Assembly: GCA_022496805.1 (NCBI GenBank)
Contig: CM040103.1
Coordinates: 24,588,320 to 24,652,319 of the forward strand
DNA length: 64,000 bases
Reading direction: 5' to 3'
Source of the DNA: Pohlia nutans
Taxonomy: Eukaryota > Streptophyta > Bryopsida > Bryales > Mniaceae
The notes beneath the pieces are model-generated. The model saw only the letters and a program-made list of their open reading frames with translations. It was not told the DNA's origin and searched no databases. Shown here in pieces: positions 35,290 through 46,262 of this stretch (positions are counted from its first letter, which is position 1; each line of letters opens with the position of its first letter). The position numbers were made by a program, and so were the translations under genes.

Positions 35290-38200
35290 ATGCCTCTCTC
35301 CACCCTACTTGATTCGCCAGATATGGTCGTGCTCCGAGCTCATGGCGTGGGTCTCCCACTCACATTTCTTGTAGACTCGGAAGGATATGCTTTAGTGTCG
35401 TGTCTGCGTTTGAGTCTCCGGTTTGATTTCCAGGAAGACAGTATTAGTGTTGAGGAAGAGATATTCGATGAACTCACGTTGGAGCTGAGCCACACAATTG
35501 GTCAGTTATCAATTTCTGAAGAGAGCAATTGTAGAAGTTGGAGGCTCGCCCTAGGACGGTATAGAGTCTATGGATTGACGGATTCCTAAATGGCTGCATC
35601 TATAGAAATACTAACCCCTCGCCGTTCCTCAACTTGCACCGTTCAGAACCCCCTTCCTTCCAATGTAACGGTCAAGGTCGAGCCTGGGTTAGAGAATCCT
35701 CATCCTGATAATATTCAACTTGAGACGGGAACTATTACTCCCATCATTACCCTCTCATCAGATGAAGATAGTAGTCCTCCAAAAACCACTCATTTTGTCC
35801 CTGCATCGTCTAACCCTCTCGTACAGTCGAAGTCCCCTGCAGTAATGTTTCCAAGTTCTTTTTCTTCCCCACGACCGGGTTCTACTGAGTGCGATAGTGT
35901 CGTTACATGTCTGAAGAAGCTTACCCTTATGCCAGGGAAGAAGAATGCACTGAAGAATATCGATTATAGCTCCATTAGACATGAGAGAGTCACGTACTTG
36001 CCCTCGACGTTCAACGGAGACGTCATGTTTGAGTTGCCTCCTGCTGAAGCGTCCGCCTCTCATTTGCAAGCAAAGGCTATGCAAGGAATGGATAAGCGCT
36101 ACGATGGCCATGTATGGACCAAGACCATCACATCTAACATTACTAATAACATGGGTCTCTCATTTCGATTCTCCAGCTGTGTAGGGCACCTGCGATGTGA
36201 GAATAAAGAGTGCGACTACCTCACACGTGAACATCGCATCTATGAAGTGAACGAGACTAAGTTTGATGGATGCACACTGCAAGCATTTGTTGTGGGCCAA
36301 GGTCCTCCTACAGGCTCGACCGTGGTGTGCAAGGTGTGTAAGGAACCGCCCTCCTATCTTGCCACTTGTGAAGCAAAGATCTACTATGTGTCCGGCAAGC
36401 GTAACAGAACTCGTGTTTGCATCCACCTTGGATCTCACGAGCATCCTGTTAAGGTTGGTGACTATAGGGACACCAAAGTCGAAATCAGCAGTCTAATTGG
36501 AGATCAGGTTGAGAAGACTCCACAAGCAACAAAGAGTGCAGTGGTATTAGAGGCAAGCAAGAATTTCATCGGAGGCTACTTGTTGAGGTCCGAGGACGAT
36601 CCGCCCAAGACGTTGAGCTTTGAGGAACTAGTTCCGGTGCTGGATCGATGCAAAGACATGGCTTCCCCAAATATTCGAAATAAGGTTGTGACCTTCAGGT
36701 ACTTGAAGAGGTACGGTGTCATGGACAGCATCACTAGGTTGCGCGGCCTTAGCAACTGGGCTTTTGTTCAAATGAACATGTTCCCTGGCCAAGGTTCTGA
36801 GCTGGACAAGGTGTACGTCTTCAAGATGTCTGAAGTGGGCCCCGGTAGTGGGGTGGACCTAGTGAAGCGGATGCAACCCAATGGTGATTTTGAGAACAGA
36901 GGGTTGATGTTCGATCATGTGAAACGAGTCAAGCAATGGACAACGATGGCTTGCCATGTCTATGACTCCACTTACTGCCGTGTCATGACTATTGCTTGCT
37001 GCGACATGGAGTCGGAGGACATTGATGCCCAAATGGTCTTTTGGAAGAATCTCAACGCCGTGATGAAACGACACGGTGTTGACATGCCTAACTTCAAAGG
37101 CTTCATGGCAGACAGTGCCCAGGCCAACTGGAACGCTGTCCGGGTTGTCTATGGGTCCGGCAACAAGGAGGAACGTATGGACGACCGTGAGAGGACTTGT
37201 CAATTTCACTGGACCCAGTCCATGGTGAAGCATACTGAGAAATACATTGCTGAAGATCTATGAGACCAACACAAGCAGATGTGTCACCAATACAGGAAGC
37301 CTCAAACAATGGCCAAGGCTGAGAGATTGTATCAAAGACTTAAAGCATGGTGGGTATCCGCCGGGGCTGTAACGGAGTCAGCCTTGAGCAAACTTGAGCT
37401 ATGGGTGGCATTTTGGCACTTCTGTTATTGTCAATGGGGAGGATTTATGGTCGGGGTGAGTGCTCACGTCCTTTGTTGCATGCTCCATGCCCTTACAGTC
37501 TACTCATAAGTTGGACCCGACCACCAATTCTGGCTAACTTCTCTTCACATGATTTCTTCAGCTCCATGCCCTTACAGTCTACTCATGAGTCGGATCCGAC
37601 CACCAATTCTAGCTAACTTCTCTTCACATGACTTCTTCGGCTTCATGCCGTTGCAGTCTACTCATGAGTTGGATCCGACCACCATTTTTGGCTAACTTCT
37701 CTTCACATGACTTCTTCAGATGTCCTCAGAGGACGAACTCGCGGAGATGCCGTCGTGCAATCTTGCAGAGTCTGTCCATAACAAGTGGCTTCAAGCGTCC
37801 GGCAACAACGGTGGTGATCTCTATGTTGCTACAATGGATGACTACATCCGGGCTTTTCTTCAAGTCGTCAATTACTACCAGTATTTGAAGGGCGATGTAG
37901 GGGGAACTGGACCAAGCAAACAAGAGCTCAAGCTTTGCATGGCTGAGCGTAGGGCTCAAAAAACAGGTGACCCCAAGGTCCTGAAGGACTCCATGCTCGA
38001 CATGCCTGGGGCGGACAAGTTCTGTACACGTGATCCTCACATGGCTGGAGAGGAAGTGTTTGGCTCCATGAAGCGCACGCTGGATTTGCCACTTGGAGTT
38101 GATCATGAGTCACACAGGCCGGATAAGGTAAATTTCTCGCATCCTCGTGGTTGTGGCAGAAAAACCAAAGTGCGCATCGCTCACATGTCAGTGATAGCTG

Positions 38201-39204
38201 AGGAGGATGAAACCAACGTCCTCGAAGTTGCACCTTCTTCACCCCAAGGCGACGACAAAGTTCCTTCTCCGTGTAGTCAAGGACAGATTCGTCACGTCTC
38301 TTGTGTTCAGGAGACCAGAGTTAACGTGAAGGAGTGGCACATTGCTCGGTTGGCAAAGAATTCTGGTAAGTGTTGTTGGGCCCAAAGAGCTGTTACCAAG
38401 AGGAAGTGTTCGGAGAGAATCGTAAGGGGTGCTAAACCCACCCCCGCGCCTACGTACACCGGTCTATGGCACAACACTAGGAAGAACTTACAAGTGTCGG
38501 AGGAGTTCCACTTCTGCTCGGATGATATTAAGAGGTGTGTCAAAGGTTCAGGGCGGAAGTGGGTAGTTCCGTACTCTAGGTAGCAAAAGAGGCCCACCAT
38601 CCCTGATGTCTGGCCAGTGAAGCTTGGAACAAATCTCAAGCAAAGTGAGATCCTTGCCCTCAAAGCTGCTGGGTTCCAACTACCGCAGAAAGCCCTTGTC
38701 TCTCCAAAAAGGTTATTTTCCACAGAGAGGCCTCCCGCAAGTCTGGACACCGTGCTTGTACCTGCAGACGCGGATAGGTATCCTGGAAAAAGAGAAGGGA
38801 AGATCGTCAAGCGAATTACTGGCCGCCCAAATCCGCAGCAGAGGTTGGCTTTGGGTTCTTCAGAGTCCCTCAAAGCTCGACTCGATGCTGTGACAATGAT
38901 TCCTCACCTTGGCCATGGCTGCATCATCGCTCTAGACTCGGGAACGCCACCAGATGTGAAGCAGTATCAGATCACAATAAGCTCCCTACCAGGCTGCAAC
39001 TGCCCTGCATTCAAGAAGACAATGACAAAGTTCCGTGGGAATCGCCAATTCTCATATTGCAAGCATGTGTACTTCATCTTCTTGAAGGTCTGCCATTTCG
39101 ATCCCTGGGTTGACATGTTCATCCACGCGCCAACGTTCAGCTTCAACGAAGTCAAACTGGTCCTTGAAAGTGGGACCTTGACTCACCCTTTCGCTGAGAA
39201 GTAG
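35290..39204 (+). pseudogene. MULE-type transposase with SWIM zinc finger, decayed
   Basis: All pieces lie in one frame. A short leading frame (35290-35589) ends in TAA; the main frame starts at ATG 35590. It has a Ser/Pro-rich N-terminus, a Cys-rich region (CVGHLRCENKECDY, CKVC), then a Mutator-like DDE region: HVYDSTYCRVMTIACCD, FKGFMADSAQANWNAV and CQFHWTQS. A TGA at 37261-37263 interrupts continuous homologous-looking sequence. After GTGAGT at 37456 an intron runs to the acceptor before 37720, phase 0 on both sides. The next exon meets a TAG at 38581-38583 and continues to 39204 with a SWIM finger, CNCPAF...YCKHVYF. MULE transposases mobilise Mutator-like elements; SWIM fingers are common at their C-termini. 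Two or three stops make this copy inactive. I did not find terminal inverted repeats. Confidence 0.8.
37482..37718. repeat. 79-bp tandem repeat, three copies, filling the MULE intron
   Basis: Units start at 37482, 37561 and 37640. Each holds CAGTCTACTCAT, the word GTTGGACCCGACC or GTCGGATCCGACC, and TTCTCTTCACATGA followed by CTTCTTC(A/G)G. The last unit ends in the intron acceptor, so each copy carries an acceptor-like end. The palindromic word is the same type as in the introns at 12-23 kb. Confidence 0.9.
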
Positions 39205-39800
39205 GAGTCACTATAGAAGTATCCCATAGTACATTCAATGGAGTCCAATGACCTACCATTTATGTTTCAGGCTTATCTGAAGATTACAGCAATATAAAGT
39301 TTCTTCTATCTATTATTAGATCAAAAAAATTTGTCACATGTTAAAGTTTTGTATTTACTGCATCAACTTCCAAACAAATGTATGTGTTCACTCATAGCTT
39401 TGAGGACACCCTAAACCGAAAATTGATGGAATATGCAATAAACCCGGAAATAAAAAAATCATGTGGTTGAAAGAAAAGTGTAAATCAAATGCCATTTTAC
39501 CACGTTTCAGCCCACGGTCATAGGTCAATATTATTTTCTATAAATATACGAATATTCAAATATTCTATTAATAAAGAATATTCCCTGGAATATTTGAAAA
39601 TTCTGAAAATTTCTTCTAAAATTAGTATAAAAAATTCTATTTATAAATTATGTTCCCAAATTTGTGCTCTTCGCTCGCTTTATTTCTTCTCTCCGCTCAC
39701 CGCTCGCATAGTAGACACGTCCATGTCTTCACTACTGATGTCACCTAAATGATGTCTTACTTGGAAGGCTGGGACAATATGTGCTTTCTTGCTTGACTAA
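39205..39800. other. AT-rich region downstream of the MULE copy
   Basis: No gene. AATATTC/GAATATT inverted words occur near 39550-39600. The part next to 39813 is probably internal sequence of the Copia-like fragment. Confidence 0.5.
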
Positions 39801-39813
39801 ACTCTAATACCAA

Positions 39814-40206
39814 TGCTTAGGCTGAATAGCTATCCTCTCTAACTACTCCTCGTACCAAGCTGTCCTCGCTTTGAACTCCGTCTTCAGGCGTATTCTCAAT
39901 TATACTCTGTCTTTTTGTCTTCAAAACACTCATTATCCAAGGACACCAAAGACGTCTAGGAACTGACTCTTACTTAGTTTAGTTACTCACAGTCTACCTC
40001 TTCTATCACACATCTTTCTCTGACTTTGTCTAACTCGCAAGGAGTCCAAGTACACCAAGGAAGTCCTGGACCGTATACCATTGAAGAGCCAGTGTATAAG
40101 TGATATACATTATTGTATACCCTCCTGGGGAACCAAGGCATACCATGGAACTTGGGGCACGTACCTATGAACTAATCCCTGACTAACTCAACTTGACTTC
40201 TTAACA
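39814..40206 (-). mobile_element. Probable Copia-type LTR with adjacent primer-binding site
   Basis: Read on the minus strand the segment begins TGTTAAGAAGTC at 40206 and ends CCTAAGCA at 39814. It is followed directly by TTGGTATTAGAG, close to the initiator-tRNA primer site TGGTATCAGAG used by Copia elements. Flanking pentamers do not match, so this is a 5' LTR of a truncated element and not a solo LTR. No Copia coding region is recognisable. Confidence 0.45.
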
Positions 40207-40670
40207 TCTGCCCTCTCTCCCTTGTCTTCCTTGATTAGGCAGCTCTGCTAGCCTAAGTCTAGTCTCAGTCATCTCCATACAATTACCCAGGCTAACAGCG
40301 GCGGTCATCGCTGCCCCTCTACTCTACTTTCCCCGACTTAGGGATCTCGTCTCGACTTCGCAGCCGAATCACACCGGCACCCAGGACTTCCAAACGCAAG
40401 AACCGACTCGACCTTACCGACGCCCTAAACGAATTTGGCAAGAATCCTTGGCCCCGAACCGAGCTTGGCGGCGGTTTCTCCTCTACGCACCGATCATCTC
40501 AGCGGACTCCGTCTCCACCACCGGTTCCGTCACCAAATCGCTCATCCTCGACACCATCACTCGCACCATCACAGATCATTGGTGCAAATCCACCATCACT
40601 CGCACCATCACAGATCATTGGTGCAAATCCACCACCACAGCCAGTGAACCCGCCACTCCAGACTTCAGGT

Positions 40671-41639
40671 ATGCTCACTACCGAGGTCACTCGTACTACC
40701 GGTGTCCGAGTATCTGCGCAGATGGCACCGCCCTTGACCTCGGTTACTCGTGCAACGGAGCGCGCCGACCATCCGAATATTCTACTCTACGGACCTTGGA
40801 ACTTGTTCCAGAATGTATGCTTCCTCCAACGCACAACAGACACGCTGTCTCAAGTACTTACCGAGGTCCAGACGCAAGTTCAACAACTCACCATCTCCGA
40901 CTCGGCAGCACATCAGCGCCAACTTGAGAACGCCCAAAAGCGTATTACCGAGCTTGAGGGTCAACTCGACCCCTCCCAAGCCAAAGCACAACAGCATGCT
41001 ACCGACCTCGCTCGAGTTCGAGAAGACCGTGAACGTGCCCGCTTCGAAGTCGATAACCTGACCCAGCGGTTTCAAGCCCAGGCAATTCTCTTGAACGCCG
41101 TCACCACAGAACGGGAGCAGCTCAGAGCCGATACAGCGCAAGACAAGATCGCCATCCACACTCTCCGGCTGGCTTTCCAGACCGAGTCGGACCTCTGCGC
41201 AATCCTGTCTACCGAACTCGAGCACCTCATTACCGAATACGACACGCTGCACAACCAAGCACAGGAGACCAAGACGGCACTTGACAACACCTACCGGATG
41301 CTCAACCAGTACCGACAAGCACATCCGGATTTCGTTCCGCAACCCACATCACCGGACTCTACCGACACCAACATTGTGAACCCCACCGCGACGGACCACG
41401 GCCCCATCCAAGCCCCTCCATTACCGATGGAGGGCTTTGACTCATCCTTCCTTAGGAATTCATTTGATGGCCGTGAACTACTCAGCCCCACCATGCAAGG
41501 TAATATCAGTGCACCGGACACCGGGACACCCAGCCATCCTCGGCACAACACGCCGAATACCGAGGAGCCTACCGGATCTGCGGACAACGCAATCAGGTTT
41601 TCTCGCACCATCAGTAGACAAACCGGTCCCACGGCGTAG
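40671..41639 (+). CDS. Coiled-coil gag-like frame of an LTR element, next to its 3' LTR
   Basis: Open frame of about 322 codons from ATG 40671. The same frame is open upstream to at least 40250 without an ATG and is Pro/Ser-rich there (a 39-bp direct duplication at about 40555-40632). Residues about 40-220 are rich in Gln, Glu, Arg, Leu and Ala with heptad spacing, predicting coiled coil; the tail is Pro/Thr/Asn-rich. It stops 67 bp before an LTR. Such frames occur as structural (gag-like) or accessory proteins of LTR retroelements; I see no zinc knuckle, protease or polymerase. A non-autonomous or internally deleted element is likely. Confidence 0.5.
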   Translation: MLTTEVTRTTGVRVSAQMAPPLTSVTRATERADHPNILLYGPWNLFQNVCFLQRTTDTLSQVLTEVQTQVQQLTISDSAAHQRQLENAQKRITELEGQLDPSQAKAQQHATDLARVREDRERARFEVDNLTQRFQAQAILLNAVTTEREQLRADTAQDKIAIHTLRLAFQTESDLCAILSTELEHLITEYDTLHNQAQETKTALDNTYRMLNQYRQAHPDFVPQPTSPDSTDTNIVNPTATDHGPIQAPPLPMEGFDSSFLRNSFDGRELLSPTMQGNISAPDTGTPSHPRHNTPNTEEPTGSADNAIRFSRTISRQTGPTA

Positions 41640-41706
41640 ATATCCCTCCGGTATCTCACAGTTTAGAACAAGTTCTAGGTGTGAACTTGGTTTAGAGGGT
41701 GGATAG

Positions 41707-42105
41707 TGTTAACCGTAAATTAGGAGTTATCGGTAGGTCTACCGATCTGAGTTTTACCTGGGTAATTTTCCAAGTTACCCTAGTAGGTAGATCTAGGAAA
41801 CACTTTTCTACCGATCTGACCTAACTATCAGATCTGGTTGTACTGTGGTATGAAAGCAATAGAGCCAACCTCATTGGCACGCCACATTTTCCCACATAAC
41901 TGATTTCTTGTTTGAAGTACTCTCTTCTTATCTAATACTTACCGAGTAGTTTCTGTTTGTATTTGTATGCTCTGATCAGTTTGTCTTCCCTCGGTTTTGT
42001 GGTAACCGACCTAGTTTTGAGTGTTCTGTTGCCTATTCTGTTAAACTCCTTTCCCTCGGTAGCTATCAATCCTTCCGGTACTGATTACCGAATAGGTCCT
42101 TACCA
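41707..42105 (+). mobile_element. LTR (399 bp) of a Ty3/gypsy-like element, copy A
   Basis: Starts TGTTAACC and ends CCTTACCA. It is colinear with the LTR at 56635-57055, sharing ATCTG, CCGATCTGACC, TTGGCAC, CTCGGTA and TTACCG words in order; similarity stops at the TTACCA end in both. A purine-rich GAGGGTGGA precedes it, as expected of a polypurine tract before a 3' LTR. Flanking pentamers (GATAG, GGAGG) differ, so it is not a solo LTR. Confidence 0.6.
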
Positions 42106-42248
42106 GGAGGAGCTACCAAGGAACTTCTGATCCGAGGGATGCAATTCCAAAGCCACAAATTGACATCATCAAGGCATCAGTGGAAGCTTTTACGGTTGAC
42201 TCCGGGGATGACACATCTATTTTGGAGGGATGAGTAATTCAAAGGTAT

Positions 42249-42408
42249 AGAAGTTGTCTTCGTTGTAGGGTGTGGCCAAGACTTTTGAGATGGATGAATG
42301 GTTGATACGTATGTAAGTTGTCTTCGTTGTAGGGTGTGGCCAAGACTTTTGAGATGGATGAATGGTTGATACGTATGTAAGTTGTCTTCCTTGTATGGTG
42401 TGGCGATG
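42249..42408. repeat. 64-bp tandem repeat, two and a half copies
   Basis: AAGTTGTCTTCGTTGTAGGG recurs at about 42251 and 42315, then diverged at 42379; the unit includes GGCCAAGACTTTTGAGATGG. Confidence 0.9.
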
Positions 42409-42429
42409 AATGCACTTCGCATTTACTTA

Positions 42430-44400
42430 TTTTCACGTGTTTAGATATATATACTTTATCAATTTTATTAAAATAGTTTGGCAATGTATTGATTGTTGAT
42501 TACTATTAATAGCATACTTGATTGTTTTCATTATTTTTTTTCAACATACTTTATTTTGAATTGAATTTCTGTTTAAGATGTTCCGTTTATTGTCGTGTGC
42601 CATTCTAAGTTTTCGTAATTGTTGGATTTGTTGACATTGGCATTACTATGGTCTATGTAGATTTCGAATGAGATGGAATATTTCAAAGGTTCATTGTTGT
42701 GGCATCCTACTCCATGAATCTAAAAATAGTAATTTCAAATGTGTTTTGGCATTTAAAAGTCTCAATTTATTAAAATGTCTCAATTTAATGAACACTTCTT
42801 CTGATCTGAATATAAACGGGATTAAAATGAGACTACAACTTGTCTCATTTTAACGAATAAGGCCTTGATTTTGAATTTTAAATTCTATCCATACGGTTCG
42901 ATTCACTAATACTATCACCAATATTTGATTATAAAATTTGAAAGTTAAAATTAAAAATTCCTTCTAAATTTAATGACAATTTTGTTTTAATATTTTTTGA
43001 GTAAAATTTGTTAGAAAGAATTTGAAATGAGATACTCTTAATTGTGGTGATTCTTTAAAAAATTTGTGTTTCTTAAATCTACGACCTCAGTTTTGCAAGG
43101 CCACTTTTGAACTACACTCAATGTAATTTTGGCTTGGTCAACGACTCGACATTCTTCTACATTTGAAATTTAAAAAAAAGATGTAATCAAGTATGACTAA
43201 ATCCAACTATTAGATCAGGCAACAACTTCGTGAAGAATCTCCAAACAATTGAATGACTTTCATCCAAGCATTGATGAGAAGTTGAGAAGGGTTCGAATAT
43301 GTTAATCGTACAATTTCTAGATGCTTTGATGGGTAGGGGTTAATAATCTCGTTGTACTATACAACTCGCAATGATATTGGAGAAATTTGAAGTGTGAATT
43401 GACCTTGATGGTCAAATGACATAATCGAGGACTACACATGGTGTTTTGTCTGGTTGAGTAGTTTGATACCATCCTCCTATGCGTCTTCAAATTTTCAAAT
43501 GTACTAAGGTAGCAACACCTAAAATGAAGAGCTACCCATTGTGGCCAGCTACTTTTGAACCAAAAATGAACCATGATAAGTTTGAAAGTTGCCAACAGTT
43601 TCCCACTTGTTGCTTCACAATTGGTCCAATTCAATGTTGCTTCACAATTGATCCTTTGTTTCTTTTGGGTAAGTCTACAACTTAGAATAGGTGTTTCCAA
43701 CACCTTTGCTTCAAAAATTCGTGTAAAATTGCTCATGTTTCCAAAAAAATGAATTCCAAGGCCCAACACTTCCTCCTAGATTTGCTAAGACAATCATGAT
43801 TTCATTCCATGTTGCCTGCACTTCCAAGGTACCACATCTCTTATATTGTCATGAATAGGTGTCTCTACCTTATCTTCGAATCCCACTATTTGCGCACCGT
43901 CCTCCAGGTTTTGCCATCGTTGTTCTTTTTGTATAATCTTCACATGGCTTTGTAAAATTACGAGACTTCTGGATTGTTACGGTAAAATCACCAATTTGGC
44001 TTTGCCACCGAGGCATGCATCTGATCTATGCGTAGCTTAGCTCAGTAGGTTTCTTCTCACAAATCACTTACTAGGAGAAGCATCTGCTTTTTCTTTCTTT
44101 CTTGTGTGGTACCATTTGCAATTGATTTTGCTCGACGGTTTAGGTACTCCAAATGGTGTATTCATTCACTGCTTTGTTTTCAGGTTCTCTTGGAACCTAT
44201 AGCCAAACAGCTGCTGCCCAGGCTTACCCTAGAATGTGAGGCTGTTCTTTATGAACAATTTGAAGCTGCTTTTCATATATTAATTACCTTCAGACTTGCT
44301 TCTTCAGTGTTGGAACAAATTGTTAGGATTTTAGGTTTTCCTACTTTACTTTTACTGCCCCATATTTGGAATGTTGGAATTATGGCTTTTTCCTGGATGG
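42430..44400. other. AT-rich intergenic region
   Basis: No gene recognised. A possible exon-like piece lies at about 44184-44290 (after TTTTCAG, encoding LLEPIAKQLLPRLTLECEA), but nothing around it supports a gene model. Confidence 0.5.
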
Positions 44401-44414
44401 TTGTGGGTGACTAA

Positions 44415-44777
44415 GGGCTGCTTCACACTATGGCCAAAGGTCGAGAGGCCGTCGGTTTCCACCAATCAAATTGCAAGAAACCATGGTTTCGGCCTCTCGA
44501 CCCTTCACACTAGAGTCCAAAGTCCAAAGGCCGTGAACCTTCAAAATGCTTACATGGCAACACTTTTTGATCAAGGTGACGGCCTCTCGAGAGGAAGTTT
44601 GGATCCTACATTTTGCAAGACCCGTCACTAGGGTCGAGAGGCCGTCGATTTCTTTTCATAAAAAATGAAAACTATATTTTATGCCTATTTTCAGTAGATT
44701 TCTTTGGACTCTCAACAAAGTTTAGACTCTCAATCCCACGGCCTCTCGACTTGGACGACCATAGTGTGAAGTGGCCC
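44415..44777. mobile_element. Tourist-like (PIF/Harbinger) MITE, 363 bp
   Basis: Terminal inverted repeats of about 40 bp: GGGCTGCTTCACACTATGG at the left and CCATAGTGTGAAGTGGCCC at the right, extending into GTCGAGAGGCCGT and its complement. The 3-bp target duplication TAA flanks both ends (44412-44414, 44778-44780). The word GGCCTCTCGAC or its complement recurs inside several times. No coding capacity; it would depend on a PIF/Harbinger transposase elsewhere. Confidence 0.8.
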
Positions 44778-44780
44778 TAA

Positions 44781-46260
44781 GTTTTCGTGTATCATCTCTA
44801 GAACTTACAACATAACGCTTATCGGTGATCTTGGTTCAGATAATAGGCTTCTGTTGCTTAAGTGTAATAGTGAAGCAAATCATTGGCACATTTTGCAGTC
44901 AACAAAGTACCTTGATAATTCAGTCATTGTCACTGATTTTTGAAATTTTGAACTCCAGGCTGTAGAGCTTTGGTTGGTTGACAGAGGAGTGTTACCGGTA
45001 GAGAATTCTCTGGGTGGAAGCATTCACCGCAACTATGACCTTGCATTACTTTTCAGTTTCTATTAATATAGCGAGCTGAATATTTGATTACTTTGGTCAA
45101 TTATTAAAATATAGCCTACCTGAAAATTGTGCATGTTGCTAAATTATTTAATTATATGGTGCAGAAAAATGGCAAAATAAAAATTAGTACCTCCCGCTAG
45201 AAAAATACCCCATTAAGTATCTCAGGTGCTACAAATTTTTTACAAGGAGTGGATCCCCCGAATTTAGATGTTGTTACGTAGGGTCTGAAGCTCTGCAAAC
45301 TCAGCTGGGTTTCTCAGAATTCTAGCTGCACTTCTTGCCTTCCGATGGTGATATCTGTCGTCTAGTTCTTTGGATGCAATATTTTCACCCACATCGCCTC
45401 TGTGTTTCATGTTCTTCGAAGAAACGCATTCCGTGCTTCAGTGATTGTTGTGTATACAGTTTACTATGTAGCGTTGAATGAGAGTTGGGGTCTTTTCATC
45501 GAGTTCGTAGGGTGTACGCATCTCCTTTGGTGTTGCCCGTTTCCTCTTGGGACTCCAAGATCGAATTAAAGGTTCAGAATTAGGCCTCACTTGTGGTCAT
45601 TGTGTAGACTATTGATTCAGATGCTTTTGTTTCCACAGGGTGCAGAGTAGCACTGTATGGTGCGAGACAACGCGGGGTTTGATGCTTTAAGGTTTAGGGT
45701 TTAGGGTTGAGGAGAAGGTGTGGATTGGAATTTGTAGACACGGGAACGAATGGCTTTGCTTGGTGGGGAGTTTCTGATGTTTGTAGGGTTCATAATGAGA
45801 CGTAATCTAGTGGAGGGTGTCAGTTTCATGTGGCAGTGAACTTTGCGCTTCTTGCAAGTGGTGTAAGCGGTCATGAATGTGTAGAGAGATAGGGCTGTTT
45901 TTGTCGAGTTTGCTGGTGACGTTGCTGATTCATTTCTCTGGACTTGCGTTTCCGATGACCAGATTCACGCCCTGAAGCTACAGTGACGGCATTTTTGAAT
46001 TGCTGGTAAGAGCTGAATGGTTTTTTGGACCATACCCTGTTGCAGATTTGTCAGCGGCGTTTGCAAATAATCACTAAACGGATTTTCAATTGACTTCTTT
46101 GTGTAGAGGGCAACTTAAAGTAATACAGCTGGTTGATGTTGTCTTTAGCCAATTATCGAATTGGTGACTGTGTTCTTTTTGCAGTATGCTCTTCGGGTAG
46201 AACGTCGCTGCCCAATCCAGTGAATTCTCACGCTTGACAATTTGTTTCTTCAGAAAAACG
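44781..46260. other. Upstream region of the OSB-PPR gene
   Basis: No gene recognised. A TTTAGGG-type tract lies near 45690-45710. The patch at 45170-45260 resembles 33690-33765. Confidence 0.5.
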
Positions 46261-46262
46261 AA

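Noticed and set aside
44033..44060. tRNA-like words (TAGCTTAGCTCAGTAGGTT)
   Set aside because: No T-arm or acceptor stem could be matched around it.
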